This document shows positions 17,158 to 26,130 of a stretch of DNA of 42,397 bases, piece after piece (the first letter of the stretch is position 1; each line of letters begins with the position of its first letter). Below the pieces are notes generated by a model. That model saw nothing but the letters and a program-made list of their open reading frames with translations, ran no database searches and was not told the origin of the DNA. A program made the translations under genes and the position numbers. The DNA is from OPU3-GD-OMZ sp964515235. GTDB taxonomy: Bacteria; Pseudomonadota; Gammaproteobacteria; Methylococcales; Methylomonadaceae. The DNA lies in the NCBI GenBank assembly GCA_964515235.1, contig CAZEVO010000016.1, positions 1-42,397 of the forward strand, read 5' to 3'.

Positions 17158-17188
17158 CTGTATAACTTACTAAAAAATAAACCCCAAA

Positions 17189-18202
17189 ATGTATGTATTA
17201 GGCATTGAAACCTCTTGCGATGAAACTGGTGTCGCTATTTTTCACCCAACAAAAGGGCTTATCAGCCATTTTTTACACAGTCAAATTGCCATCCATTCGG
17301 AATATGGTGGCGTTGTTCCCGAATTGGCATCACGAGACCATGTCAGAAAACTGATCCCGCTGATTAAACAAACAATTCAAGACAGTGGCCTAACACCACA
17401 AGACATCAACGGTATCGCTTACACCTCAGGACCCGGTCTTATTGGTGCCTTACTAGTTGGTGCGGCAACAGCCAGAAGCCTTGCTTGGGCATGGCAAATT
17501 CCAGCTATTGCAGTTCATCATATGGAAGGACACCTTTTAGCGCCCATGCTCGAAAATAATGCACCTGATTTTCCTTTCGTCGCACTTTTAGTCTCTGGTG
17601 GACATACCCTATTAGTAAAAGTAACCGCTATTGGACACTATGAAATTTTAGGAGAATCACTTGATGATGCTGCCGGCGAAGCCTTCGATAAAACAGCTAA
17701 AATGCTAGGCTTAGGATATCCTGGAGGACCTTATTTATCCAAACTCGCTGAACAAGGCACACCCAACCGGTTTAAGTTTCCACGACCCATGACGGATCGA
17801 CCCGGCTTAGACTTCAGTTTTAGCGGCCTTAAAACCTTTACCAAAAATACACTACACTCAACCTCACAAAACAATCAAGATAAAGCCGATATTGCCCTAG
17901 CATTTCAACAGGCCGTTGCTGAAACACTAACCATTAAATGTAAGCGCGCGCTTGAACAAACACAACTTAAGCGGCTTGTTATTGCTGGTGGCGTCAGTGC
18001 AAATACAGAAATAAGGACCACACTGAAAACAATGACTGAAAAAAAGAATGCCGAGCTATTCTTTCCAAGACTTGAGTTTTGCACCGACAATGGCGCCATG
18101 ATTGCCTATGCGGGATGCCAGCGTTTGCTAGCCGGCCACCAAGAACCTCTAATTATAGAAGGTCGCCCACGATGGCCAATCGATGAATTAACTACCCCTT
18201 AA
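17189..18202 (+). CDS. tsaD: tRNA N6-adenosine threonylcarbamoyltransferase subunit TsaD
   Basis: The catalytic subunit of the complex that installs t6A37 on ANN-decoding tRNAs. The 337 residues are full length. The ASKHA fold is recognisable from MYVLGIETSCDETGVAIF. The metal-binding His111 and His115 lie in HHMEGHLLAP. VALLVSGGHT, FDFSGLKT-like DFSFSGLKT and VIAGGVSAN follow. It is divergent from rpsU, the classic gammaproteobacterial arrangement, and its stop abuts the convergent plsY stop. Confidence 0.98.
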   Translation: MYVLGIETSCDETGVAIFHPTKGLISHFLHSQIAIHSEYGGVVPELASRDHVRKLIPLIKQTIQDSGLTPQDINGIAYTSGPGLIGALLVGAATARSLAWAWQIPAIAVHHMEGHLLAPMLENNAPDFPFVALLVSGGHTLLVKVTAIGHYEILGESLDDAAGEAFDKTAKMLGLGYPGGPYLSKLAEQGTPNRFKFPRPMTDRPGLDFSFSGLKTFTKNTLHSTSQNNQDKADIALAFQQAVAETLTIKCKRALEQTQLKRLVIAGGVSANTEIRTTLKTMTEKKNAELFFPRLEFCTDNGAMIAYAGCQRLLAGHQEPLIIEGRPRWPIDELTTP

Positions 18203-18775
18203 CTAATCTTCAGTACCTTGTACTAAACGCATAATATTTGCCTTATGACGCCATAAAGAAAGCAATGAAATAACCGTTGCGATAAAAATATATTCTGGCT
18301 CAGCCACAATGAACCAAGCATAAATTGGCGTCAAACAACCCGCAACCAATGCCGATAGCGAGGAAACCTTAGACACTTTTAGAACAGTTATCCATGTAAG
18401 CGCAACAATAACCCCCAAGCCCCAGGACAAACCTAAAAGCACCCCACAACCGGTAGCAACCCCCTTACCGCCCTTAAAATTAAAAAAAACAGGGAATAAG
18501 TTGCCTAAAAAAACGGCTAATGCGGAAAGCATTACAATACTATTAGAATCACTCATAAGTTTTGCCAAACAAACTGCCAACAGTCCTTTTAACAAATCAC
18601 TAAAAAGCGTAATACCTGCCGCTTTCTTACCGCCAACACGCATAACATTTGTTGCTCCAGGATTCTGAGACCCATGTTCACGAGGGTCATCAAACCCCAT
18701 CAACTGACAAACAATAATGCCACTCGAAACAGATCCCAATAAATAGGCGGCAGGGATAACTAACCATTCAAACAT
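18203..18775 (-). CDS. plsY: Glycerol-3-phosphate acyltransferase PlsY
   Basis: A membrane enzyme that transfers acyl groups from acyl-phosphate to glycerol-3-phosphate to start phospholipid synthesis. The 190 residues have about five membrane segments. The three conserved loops are present: LGSVSSGIIVC near the N-terminus, HGSQNPGATNVMRVGGKKAG, and FKGGKGVATGCG. AAGGTG lies six bases before the ATG. It is tail to tail with tsaD with no gap. Confidence 0.96.
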   Translation of the reverse strand: MFEWLVIPAAYLLGSVSSGIIVCQLMGFDDPREHGSQNPGATNVMRVGGKKAAGITLFSDLLKGLLAVCLAKLMSDSNSIVMLSALAVFLGNLFPVFFNFKGGKGVATGCGVLLGLSWGLGVIVALTWITVLKVSKVSSLSALVAGCLTPIYAWFIVAEPEYIFIATVISLLSLWRHKANIMRLVQGTED

Positions 18776-18999
18776 TCATTTCACCTTAATTATTTTTAAT
18801 TAAATTTAAAGCTACATACTACCTCTAAATAACTTTAAATTGTCGTAGCAGACACTACTCTAGAGATTTTTATTTTTAAATTCAAACAATAAAAACAACG
18901 CCATATTTGTTAACAACATTTTTATCTCATACCTAAAAACCCCATTACTTGCTAATATAAGCGACGATTTATAATAATTTCCCTATTTTCAGTGAGCAT

Positions 19000-19353
19000 A
19001 TGGACATAATATTTTTGAAAGGCTTGGAGATTGACACCATCATTGGCATTTATGACTGGGAGCGCAATACCAAACAAACACTGGTTCTCGATTTTGAACT
19101 TGCTTATGACATCCGAAAAGCAAGCCAAACTGACAACATTGATGACACGCTGGATTACAAGGCATTGACGCAGCAAGTCACCGCTTTTGTTGAACCTAGC
19201 CAATTCTTACTAGTCGAAACACTAGCTGAAGAAATTTGTGCACTAATCTTAAAAGAATTTAATACCCCTTGGGTCAAATTAACCTTAAACAAAAAAGGCG
19301 CCATCAGTACTGCACGAGATGTCGGCATCATTATAGAAAGAGGTCATAAGTAA
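19000..19353 (+). CDS. folB: Dihydroneopterin aldolase
   Basis: Cleaves dihydroneopterin to 6-hydroxymethyl-dihydropterin in folate synthesis. The 117 residues match FolB. Family motifs are MDIIFLKGLEIDTIIGIYDWER, TLDYKALTQQV and LVETLAEEICALIL. It is followed three bases later by folK, so the two are translated from one mRNA. The 224-bp upstream gap is AT-rich and holds the promoter for both folB and, on the other side, plsY; I could not pick a convincing box. Confidence 0.95.
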   Translation: MDIIFLKGLEIDTIIGIYDWERNTKQTLVLDFELAYDIRKASQTDNIDDTLDYKALTQQVTAFVEPSQFLLVETLAEEICALILKEFNTPWVKLTLNKKGAISTARDVGIIIERGHK

Positions 19354-19356
19354 CTC

Positions 19357-19845
19357 ATGCCCACTGGACATATCAGCATAGGTAGCAATATTGACAAGGA
19401 AAAAAACATTCCTTCATGTCTTATTGCCCTAGAAAAAGAATTTGGCTCTCTTTTAACCTCAAGCACTTATGAAACTGAACCGGTGGGCTTCAACGGCTCT
19501 AACTTTTTTAACCTGATTGCTGTCTTTAATTCAGAGTTGCCCGTCAAAACAATAGGAAAAAAACTCAAATGCATTGAAGCCGATCACGGCCGCGTTCATG
19601 GCGGCAATAAGTTCGAGGCCCGCACACTCGACCTAGACTTGATTCTCTATGGGGACCTCATTATTTCAGAGGGCCGACTACAAATTCCTCGCGATGAGAT
19701 TAGCCACTACGCCTTCGTACTCGAACCATTGGCCGAAATTTCTCCTGACCTTAGACACCCCGTCTCTAACCTGAAGTATTCTGACCTTTGGAAAAACTTT
19801 GACAAATCAGGCCTTAAACAGCACAAAATAGACAATCTAAACTAA
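19357..19845 (+). CDS. folK: 2-amino-4-hydroxy-6-hydroxymethyldihydropteridine pyrophosphokinase
   Basis: Activates the pterin for condensation with p-aminobenzoate, directly after FolB in the pathway. The 162 residues fit. The N-terminus HISIGSNIDKEKNI is the family start. TYETEPVGFNGSNFFNL and ARTLDLDLILYGD are diagnostic substrate-binding segments, with PRDEISHYAFVLEPLAEI near the C-terminus. It overlaps the convergent SDR gene by 4 bp. Confidence 0.95.
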   Translation: MPTGHISIGSNIDKEKNIPSCLIALEKEFGSLLTSSTYETEPVGFNGSNFFNLIAVFNSELPVKTIGKKLKCIEADHGRVHGGNKFEARTLDLDLILYGDLIISEGRLQIPRDEISHYAFVLEPLAEISPDLRHPVSNLKYSDLWKNFDKSGLKQHKIDNLN

Positions 19846-20567
19846 CTAAATAGGGTGCGCCCGCCATCTACTGTGACAATCTGTCCAGTAATATACGGTC
19901 CTTGATCAACTAAAAAAAGCACGGCCTTAGCAATATCACTCGGCTGGCCACAGCGCTTCATGGCAATACGAGATAAAACTGTTTTTTTGGTGTCATCCCA
20001 TTCACCAGCCTCTTCCGGCCACAAAATTGCCCCTGGGGCCACTGCATTCACCCGAAGATCTGGAGCAAACTCTTTTGCCAAAACTCGAGTCATCGCCTCT
20101 AATCCCGCTTTTGCAATACTATAAACCGGGTAACCAAGCAACCCTCTGCTAGCATGAATATCGGTAATATTAATGACACTACCTTGTTGAGAAGCAATAA
20201 TTGGCGCTAAAGTTCTCGTCAAAAAGAAGGGCGCCTTTAAATTAACGCCTAACAACTCGTCCCAGTCAGTCATTGTTGCGGTCGCTAATGGCGTTGGGTA
20301 AAATACCGAAGCGTTATTAACCAACACTGCCAAATTTTTTGGTACCGATTCAACTAAGGTCTGGCAATCATCTCGATCTAATAAATCCGCCCGAATCAAG
20401 ACTGCAGAATTAGGTCGCAATGAATTAAGCCTCTCAGATAACTCACACGCTTGGTCTTCAGACTGCTGATAATGAATCAAAACATCAAACCCCGCTTCAT
20501 GCAATGTACACGTTATCTCTGCGCCCAAGCGTTTTGCTGCACCCGTAATCAATGCTGTTTTACTCAT
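19842..20567 (-). CDS. Pteridine reductase (short-chain dehydrogenase, FolM-like)
   Basis: An NADPH-dependent reductase of 241 residues. It has the cofactor motif TGAAKRLG (8-15), the VNNAS segment and the YxxxK pair Tyr149/Lys153. The usual catalytic Ser position is Asp136 (NITDIHA), as in pteridine reductases such as PTR1 and FolM, which favours dihydrobiopterin or dihydrofolate reduction over a generic SDR. A strong GGGAGGAGGT ribosome site precedes the ATG. The location opposite folB-folK supports a folate or pterin role. Confidence 0.88.
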   Translation of the reverse strand: MSKTALITGAAKRLGAEITCTLHEAGFDVLIHYQQSEDQACELSERLNSLRPNSAVLIRADLLDRDDCQTLVESVPKNLAVLVNNASVFYPTPLATATMTDWDELLGVNLKAPFFLTRTLAPIIASQQGSVINITDIHASRGLLGYPVYSIAKAGLEAMTRVLAKEFAPDLRVNAVAPGAILWPEEAGEWDDTKKTVLSRIAMKRCGQPSDIAKAVLFLVDQGPYITGQIVTVDGGRTLFS

Positions 20568-20711
20568 CAGACCTCCTCCCTCATCTATTCAGATCGCATT
20601 TCGTCATCAGCTTGCTCTGAAATTCTTAGTAAACCCATAGATATCCTATGAATCGCGTTATCTTATCTCAGTTTATCCTAGATAATAATGATCACGTCTG
20701 TTTTAACAACC

Positions 20712-20717
20712 TATAAT
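20712..20717 (+). promoter_or_regulatory. Putative -10 box close to the M20 hydrolase start
   Basis: TATAAT ends 7 bp before the ATG at 20725, which would give a nearly leaderless mRNA. No Shine-Dalgarno is present between the box and the ATG. The -35 region is poor, so this may be chance. Confidence 0.3.
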
Positions 20718-20724
20718 CAATACC

Positions 20725-21903
20725 ATGAAAAGACCAAACCCTCTTTTAGAATCTCTAGTTAACGATATGCGCGAATGGCGCCAATACTTACATCAACACC
20801 CAGAAATAGCTTTCGAAGAAAGAAAAACCGCACAATTTATTAGCAATAAACTCAAAAGCTTTGGCCTTGAGGTACATCAAGGCCTTGGCGGCACAGGCGT
20901 TGTCGCCTCCCTTACCGCCGGCAATAGTCATGCTAAAATAGGCCTACGAGCCGACATGGACGCACTGCCCATTCAAGAATTAAATTCCTTTACTTATAAA
21001 TCTACTCATCACGAAAAAATGCATGCCTGCGGCCATGATGGCCACTCTGCAATGCTCCTTGGCGCGGCCTGCTACTTATCTCAACAACAAAATTTTAACG
21101 GCACTGTAAGATTTATCTTTCAACCGGCAGAAGAAGGACGGGCAGGTGCCCAACGCATGATAAAAGAAGGCCTATTCAATCGGTTTCCCGTTGACAGTAT
21201 CTATGGCATGCATAATTTTCCAGACATTCCCGAAGGGCATTTCGCTGTTAAAGCGGGGGCCATGATGGCTTCATTCAACTGCTTTAAAATCACTATCAAA
21301 GGGCAGGGCACACACGCGGCGATGCCACATCTTGGGAAAGATCCTATTGTCACAGCCGCCCACCTGATAACCGCCCTACAAACGATTATAAGCCGCACGA
21401 CTAACCCCGCCGAAGCCGTTGCCCTATCCGTAACTCAAATTCACGCAGGTAATACCTGGAATGCTATTCCTGAATCGGCCCAACTTAAAGGAACCTTCCG
21501 TTGCTTTTGCCCTCATCTAGAAAAACAACTACAACGTACTATTGCAGAACTAGCAACAACACTTTGTAAAAGCTTTGGCCAACAGGCAATAATTGAATTT
21601 AACCCAGAAAACCCTGGCTACCCTGTCACTTGGAATGATGACCACGCTGCTCAGTTATGTACACGAGTCGCCATGACGATTACCGGCGAAGACAAAGTTC
21701 AAACCAACCCAGAACCCAGCCTAGGCGCGGAAGATTTTGCCTTCATGCTCAATGAAAAACCCGGTTGTTATATCTGGATCGGAAACGGAGCATCAGAAGG
21801 GTCTTGCTTACTCCATAATCCCCACTACGACTTTAATGATGCCATTTTACCGATAGGTGCAAGCTATTGGATCAAACTCACTGAAACCCTATTAGCCCAA
21901 TAA
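20725..21903 (+). CDS. M20-family amidohydrolase (hippurate/N-acyl amino acid hydrolase-like)
   Basis: A zinc or manganese aminoacylase of 392 residues. Metal ligands are visible as Cys102 and His104 in ACGHDGHSAM, Glu136-Glu137 in FQPAEEGRAGA, His163 in YGMHNFPD and a C-terminal His in LLHNPHYDF. The lid dimerisation domain includes KGQGTHAAMPHLGKDPI. Members cleave N-acetyl or aryl amino acids, so the substrate is not predictable. It has its own promoter region and ends at a bidirectional terminator shared with ribA. Confidence 0.92.
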   Translation: MKRPNPLLESLVNDMREWRQYLHQHPEIAFEERKTAQFISNKLKSFGLEVHQGLGGTGVVASLTAGNSHAKIGLRADMDALPIQELNSFTYKSTHHEKMHACGHDGHSAMLLGAACYLSQQQNFNGTVRFIFQPAEEGRAGAQRMIKEGLFNRFPVDSIYGMHNFPDIPEGHFAVKAGAMMASFNCFKITIKGQGTHAAMPHLGKDPIVTAAHLITALQTIISRTTNPAEAVALSVTQIHAGNTWNAIPESAQLKGTFRCFCPHLEKQLQRTIAELATTLCKSFGQQAIIEFNPENPGYPVTWNDDHAAQLCTRVAMTITGEDKVQTNPEPSLGAEDFAFMLNEKPGCYIWIGNGASEGSCLLHNPHYDFNDAILPIGASYWIKLTETLLAQ

Positions 21904-21904
21904 C

Positions 21905-21929
21905 TAAAAGCGTTAAAAACACGCTTTTA
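21905..21929. terminator. Bidirectional intrinsic terminator between M20 hydrolase and ribA
   Basis: TAAAAGCGT and ACGCTTTTA pair over a seven-base A-rich loop. A run of A on one side and T on the other serves both convergent genes. It begins 2 bp after the M20 stop and lies 12 bp from the ribA stop. Confidence 0.7.
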
Positions 21930-21940
21930 ACCAAGACATA

Positions 21941-22552
21941 TCACTTTTCATTCTCAGGAAAAGACAGCAAGTGTCGCATTTTTTCTGCCTTGGTTTTAAG
22001 GTAGTCAAGATTATCACTATGATAATCTGACTCAATAGCAATTCGTCCTGCGATCACCACACCCAATTGCCGCAAGTCTTCAATTTTTTTAGGATTATTC
22101 GTGATTAAACGAATCGAACCTACGCCCAAACTCTCCAACATCAGCGCTGCCAAATTATATTCTCGCTCATCTGCTAAATGCCCTAAATGAATATTAGCAT
22201 CAACGGTATCCAGACCCTTATCCTGTAAATTATAAGCCTGTAATTTTTTCAGCAAACCAATTCCCCGGCCTTCTTGGCGCAAATAAACCAGAACACCAAA
22301 ACCAGCCTCGCTAATTAATTGCAATGCTAAATCTAATTGTTCACCACAATCACAACGCCTTGACCCTAATACATCACCGGTAAAACATTCTGAATGTATC
22401 CTGACTGGAACATCTTTAGCACCCGAAACATCACCTTTTACAAATGCTATATGTTCCTTTTCGTCAACATTATTAGCATAATAATGCAAATCAAAATCAC
22501 CGTGCCGAGTCGGAATACGAGTTTGAACTAAATCTTCCAAAACTATCGTCAC
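21941..22552 (-). CDS. ribA: GTP cyclohydrolase II
   Basis: Opens GTP to the first riboflavin intermediate. The 203 residues match the single-domain RibA. Zinc ligands are Cys56, Cys67 and Cys69 in CFTGDVLGSRRCDC. The catalytic stretch LRQEGRGIGL is at 91-100, and LITNNPKKIEDL near the C-terminus is typical. No DHBP synthase domain is fused. The upstream gap shows no FMN riboswitch. Confidence 0.96.
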   Translation of the reverse strand: MTIVLEDLVQTRIPTRHGDFDLHYYANNVDEKEHIAFVKGDVSGAKDVPVRIHSECFTGDVLGSRRCDCGEQLDLALQLISEAGFGVLVYLRQEGRGIGLLKKLQAYNLQDKGLDTVDANIHLGHLADEREYNLAALMLESLGVGSIRLITNNPKKIEDLRQLGVVIAGRIAIESDYHSDNLDYLKTKAEKMRHLLSFPENEK

Positions 22553-22649
22553 TATTGATACCTAAACCCACTCTGTCGTGCTATTTAAAAAACAAATCAA
22601 CATACCACCTTATGTATAGATAGCTATTGCCCAACTGAGAATAAAATAC

Positions 22650-22684
22650 TTTTAGCCAAAATCAGACACCTATTTTAGCTAAAA
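22650..22684 (-). terminator. AT-rich hairpin downstream of the RNA helicase
   Basis: TTTTAGC and GCTAAAA pair, and inside them AAAAT pairs with ATTTT around a nine-base loop. It starts 16 bp past the helicase stop and is followed on the minus strand by GTATTTTATT. It is a plausible but low-stability terminator. Confidence 0.4.
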
Positions 22685-22700
22685 ATCGTACTACATATCC

Positions 22701-24488
22701 TTACTTATTTGGTTTGTTTTTTTTCTTTTTATTCTTCTCAGTTGAATCCGCTGTCTCTGTTTTAGATTTACTCTTACTACCAACAACTGTGACATTCAAT
22801 TGCTTACCCGAAACCCAGACCTTCTTTAAAGAACGAAACAAGGATCTTGGCATTCCTTCCGGTAACTGCACTGTCGAATGGTCATCAAGAATCTTAACTT
22901 TCTGAATAAGATCACCATCAAGTCCTGTCTCATTAGCAATGGCGCCAACAATATTACCAGGTTGCACACCGTCATTTTTACCCACTTCGAGTCTAAACTG
23001 CTCCATTTTAACACTCGGAGCGCCTTTTCTTGATGATCGAGCACCTTTCTCTACATCTGAATGATTCCTTTCCTTTGACTGCCGACCTTTATTTCGCTCG
23101 TCTGAGCTACGCCGTGGCCTTCTGTCTTGAGACCGTTCATCAGAGCCCCGTTGACGCTTTTCGTTCTTTTCTATCAACATAGGCTCATCGCCCTGTAATA
23201 ACTTTGCCAAAGCCGCTGCTACAGTGACTGTAGACACATCATTTTCTTGCTGATAATCAGTCAATAATTTTTCAAAAAAAGTCAATCCGCCATTGGCAAT
23301 GGTATCGTTTATTTTGTCTTTAAAACGATCCACTCGCTTTTCGTTAATCACTTTTGTCGATGGTAATTCCATCGGTTCAATTTTCTTACGTGTTGCCCGC
23401 TCAATAGAGGAGAGCATTCGTTTTTCACGCGGCGCGACAAATAAAATTGCTTCCCCTTCTCGGCCTGCGCGTCCTGTACGCCCAATACGATGAACATAAG
23501 ACTCGGTATCATAAGGAATATCATAATTAATCACATGACTGATCCGCTGCACATCCAAACCACGTGCGGCCACATCCGTTGCAATTAAAATATCTAACTT
23601 TCCTTTTTTAAACTGGTTAATGGTTCGCTCACGCTGATTTTGCGCAATATCGCCATTGATAGCCGCGACTCCATAGCCCCGCGCTGATAATTTCTCTGTT
23701 AACTCAACCGTTGCCGTTTTGGTTCTCACAAAGATAATAATAGCGTCAAAAGCTTCAACTTCTAAAATACGAGTCAACGCATCGAGCTTTTGAACGCCAC
23801 TAACGGTCATAAATCGTTGACGAATAGTTTCCGCCGTTGTGGTTTTTACCTTTATAGTAATCTCTTCAGGATCTTTCAAATAACGCTGCGCAATACGCCT
23901 AATTTCTTTTGGCATCGTTGCAGAAAATAAAGCAATTTGTCGCTCTTGTGGTGTTTGCTCCATGACCCATTCAACATCATCAATGAAACCCATTCGAAGC
24001 ATTTCATCGGCCTCATCAAGAACCAGACAATCCAACTCACTGACATTCAATGTACCACGACGCATATGATCCATAACCCGCCCTGGCGTCCCGACAACAA
24101 CATGAACCCCACGTTTCAATGCCCTTATTTGACCACTATAATCCTGCCCACCATAAACCGGCAATACATGAAAACCCTTAATTTTAGCCGCATAACGCTG
24201 AAAAGCCTCAGCTACCTGAATTGCTAATTCACGAGTTGGCGCTAACACTAAAACCTGTGGTAGTTTTTTCTTCGTATCTATACGCGATAAAATAGGCAAA
24301 GCAAATGCCGCCGTTTTACCAGTCCCTGTTTGCGCCTCACCTAAAACATCTTTGCCATCCAATAATGGGGGAATGGTTTGAGCCTGAATGGGCGTCGGCG
24401 TTTCATAGCCAACACTGTTTAATGATTTTAAAACCGGATCGGATAAATTTAAATCTTTAAAAAAAGTCACTGTTGTATCAAGAGTCAT
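22701..24488 (-). CDS. deaD: DEAD-box ATP-dependent RNA helicase (DeaD/CsdA type)
   Basis: Unwinds structured RNA during ribosome assembly and in the cold. The 595 residues include motif I AQTGTGKT (52-59), PTRELA, the DEAD box (158-161), SAT (189-191) and HRIGRTGRAGR (333-343). A dimerisation region follows. A basic Arg/Ser-rich linker (about 440-490) then precedes a DbpA-like RNA-binding domain (about 497-570) containing FRLEVGKNDGVQPGNIVGAI. The tail is poly-Lys. AGG lies before the ATG. The 341-bp upstream gap would allow a long cold-regulated leader, as known for E. coli deaD. Confidence 0.93.
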   Translation of the reverse strand: MTLDTTVTFFKDLNLSDPVLKSLNSVGYETPTPIQAQTIPPLLDGKDVLGEAQTGTGKTAAFALPILSRIDTKKKLPQVLVLAPTRELAIQVAEAFQRYAAKIKGFHVLPVYGGQDYSGQIRALKRGVHVVVGTPGRVMDHMRRGTLNVSELDCLVLDEADEMLRMGFIDDVEWVMEQTPQERQIALFSATMPKEIRRIAQRYLKDPEEITIKVKTTTAETIRQRFMTVSGVQKLDALTRILEVEAFDAIIIFVRTKTATVELTEKLSARGYGVAAINGDIAQNQRERTINQFKKGKLDILIATDVAARGLDVQRISHVINYDIPYDTESYVHRIGRTGRAGREGEAILFVAPREKRMLSSIERATRKKIEPMELPSTKVINEKRVDRFKDKINDTIANGGLTFFEKLLTDYQQENDVSTVTVAAALAKLLQGDEPMLIEKNEKRQRGSDERSQDRRPRRSSDERNKGRQSKERNHSDVEKGARSSRKGAPSVKMEQFRLEVGKNDGVQPGNIVGAIANETGLDGDLIQKVKILDDHSTVQLPEGMPRSLFRSLKKVWVSGKQLNVTVVGSKSKSKTETADSTEKNKKKKNKPNK

Positions 24489-24829
24489 GCATATACCTAA
24501 ATAATTAAATAGGGCGCCATACTGCAGCTATGGGTATATTTTTAAGAAATCAACTGAAAAACAAACGAACGTTTTAAAAACGCCTTCAGGAAATTCACTA
24601 CACTAAGAAATCAATTCAAGCCTAGTGAAAGAGACTGTAAAATAAACAAATAATGAAACTTTAGTAATGCAGATTTAACGCTGGAACTGATTGTATCACT
24701 TTCTTTATTAAATTCATAGGCTTACCTAGACTCATCCCTAATACGGAACCAAACAAAAAAACCAAGCTCTTACACTTATTTGATACGCTTGCAGTCCATT
24801 TTTCTTAACGCTTTAATACTGACAAAAGC
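24489..24829. other. Long divergent intergenic region between deaD and msrAB
   Basis: No open frame of note. ATATACC (24492-24498) has its complement GGTATAT about 30 bp further on. Between them, near 24520-24535, lies the palindromic core CTGCAG inside CATACTGCAGCTATG. This side is the deaD leader region. The rest is AT-rich with no recognised operator. Confidence 0.4.
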
Positions 24830-25954
24830 ATGAAATTATTAATAATTAGCCTCATTTTAACCGGAATTGTTTTTTATACGATAAAAACTCAAAGCCCTAT
24901 CGTCACGGTAAACCACAATTTTTTACTACCAAACGACTCGCTTGCCATCGCAACTTTCGCTGGTGGCTGCTTTTGGTGTGTAGAGGCTGACTTTGAAAAA
25001 CTGACCGGCGTTCATCACGCTGTCTCAGGCTTTAGCGGTGGCAAAATTAAAAACCCCAGCTACAAGCAAGTCTCTCAAGGAACTACCGAGCACCTTGAAA
25101 GCGTACAAGTTTTCTATGATCCTGATGTTATTACGTATGCCGACCTTTTAGCTGCGTTCTGGCGTCAAATTAACCCGACCGACAAAGGCGGACAATTTGT
25201 AGACCGAGGCAAACAATACCAAAGCACTATCTTTTATCACAACCCCAAACAAAAAGAAATTGCCGAGCAATCCCGTAAGCGCCTCAACAACTCTCAACGT
25301 TTTCAACAACCTATAGTCACCTCCATACGTCCTTTTAACGAATTTTTTTCCGCTGAACCCTACCATCAAGACTATTACTTAAAAAACCCACTACGCTACC
25401 GATTTTATCGCAATAATTCTGGCCGAGACGCCTACCTAGAAAAAACATGGGGTAGCGACTTAAAACCCAAATTAACGCCAACAAAAACCTCTGCGCGCTA
25501 CATTAAACCCTCTGAAAATGAAATCAAAAAGACTTTAACGGCTCTGCAATATCGTGTAACTCAACAAAATGCCACCGAAGAACCGTTTAAAAATTTGTAT
25601 TGGAACCATAAAGAACAAGGGATTTATGTTGATATTGTCAGTGGTGAACCGCTCTTCTCATCCCGCGACAAATACCGCTCTGGAACCGGTTGGCCCAGTT
25701 TTTCGCGTCCCATCATAACTAAGCATATCGTCAAGAAGGATGATAATTTTTTATTCATCAATCGCACTGAATTACGTAGTTTTTACGCCAACTCCCATTT
25801 AGGACATCTTTTTACCGATGGCCCTCAACCTACGGGGCTTCGTTATTGTATAAATTCTGCTGCCTTACGGTTTATTCCTGAGTCAGCGATGGAACAAGAA
25901 GGTTATGGCTCGCTCATCCATTTCACAAAGCCTTCTCAGATCAGCAATTTTTAA
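24830..25954 (+). CDS. msrAB: Peptide methionine sulfoxide reductase MsrAB fusion, membrane-anchored
   Basis: Repairs both S- and R-methionine sulfoxide. An N-terminal hydrophobic helix (about 3-18) acts as a signal or anchor, placing the enzyme on the periplasmic side. The MsrA domain has its nucleophile at Cys47 in GGCFWC and runs to about 205. The MsrB domain starts near 225, with SGEPLFSSRDKYRSGTGWPSF, HLGHLFTDGP and the nucleophile Cys340 in LRYCIN. The two zinc CxxC pairs found in many MsrB enzymes are absent (SGEPLF where Cys is usual), so this is the zinc-free type. There is no thioredoxin domain as in Neisseria PilB, so an external reductant is needed. Confidence 0.93.
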   Translation: MKLLIISLILTGIVFYTIKTQSPIVTVNHNFLLPNDSLAIATFAGGCFWCVEADFEKLTGVHHAVSGFSGGKIKNPSYKQVSQGTTEHLESVQVFYDPDVITYADLLAAFWRQINPTDKGGQFVDRGKQYQSTIFYHNPKQKEIAEQSRKRLNNSQRFQQPIVTSIRPFNEFFSAEPYHQDYYLKNPLRYRFYRNNSGRDAYLEKTWGSDLKPKLTPTKTSARYIKPSENEIKKTLTALQYRVTQQNATEEPFKNLYWNHKEQGIYVDIVSGEPLFSSRDKYRSGTGWPSFSRPIITKHIVKKDDNFLFINRTELRSFYANSHLGHLFTDGPQPTGLRYCINSAALRFIPESAMEQEGYGSLIHFTKPSQISNF

Positions 25955-26080
25955 CCTTGCAAAGGGATTAGCCGGCTATCATTTTCAGAAAGACAAGCAA
26001 ATAAACACGCCTCAAAACCAGATTCCTTAGCTCCTGTTTAACTTTTAATGTGAGCGCTATATAAAGACCTTAGATTTAAG

Positions 26081-26086
26081 TATAAT
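26081..26086 (+). promoter_or_regulatory. Putative -10 box for the DUF5765-like gene
   Basis: TATAAT stands 44 bp before the ATG at 26131. The hexamer at 17 bp spacing is a poor -35. The gene also has an AGAGG ribosome site nine bases before the start. Confidence 0.35.
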
Positions 26087-26130
26087 GTAGGGTTTTATTT
26101 AAACTTATCCTTATTTAGAGGCAAACAATT

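Noticed and set aside
17150..17175. LexA (SOS) box near tsaD/rpsU suggested by CTGTATAA
   Set aside because: The matching ACAG half is absent at the required spacing.
22553..22700. FMN riboswitch before ribA
   Set aside because: None of the conserved RFN element blocks is visible in the interval upstream of ribA.
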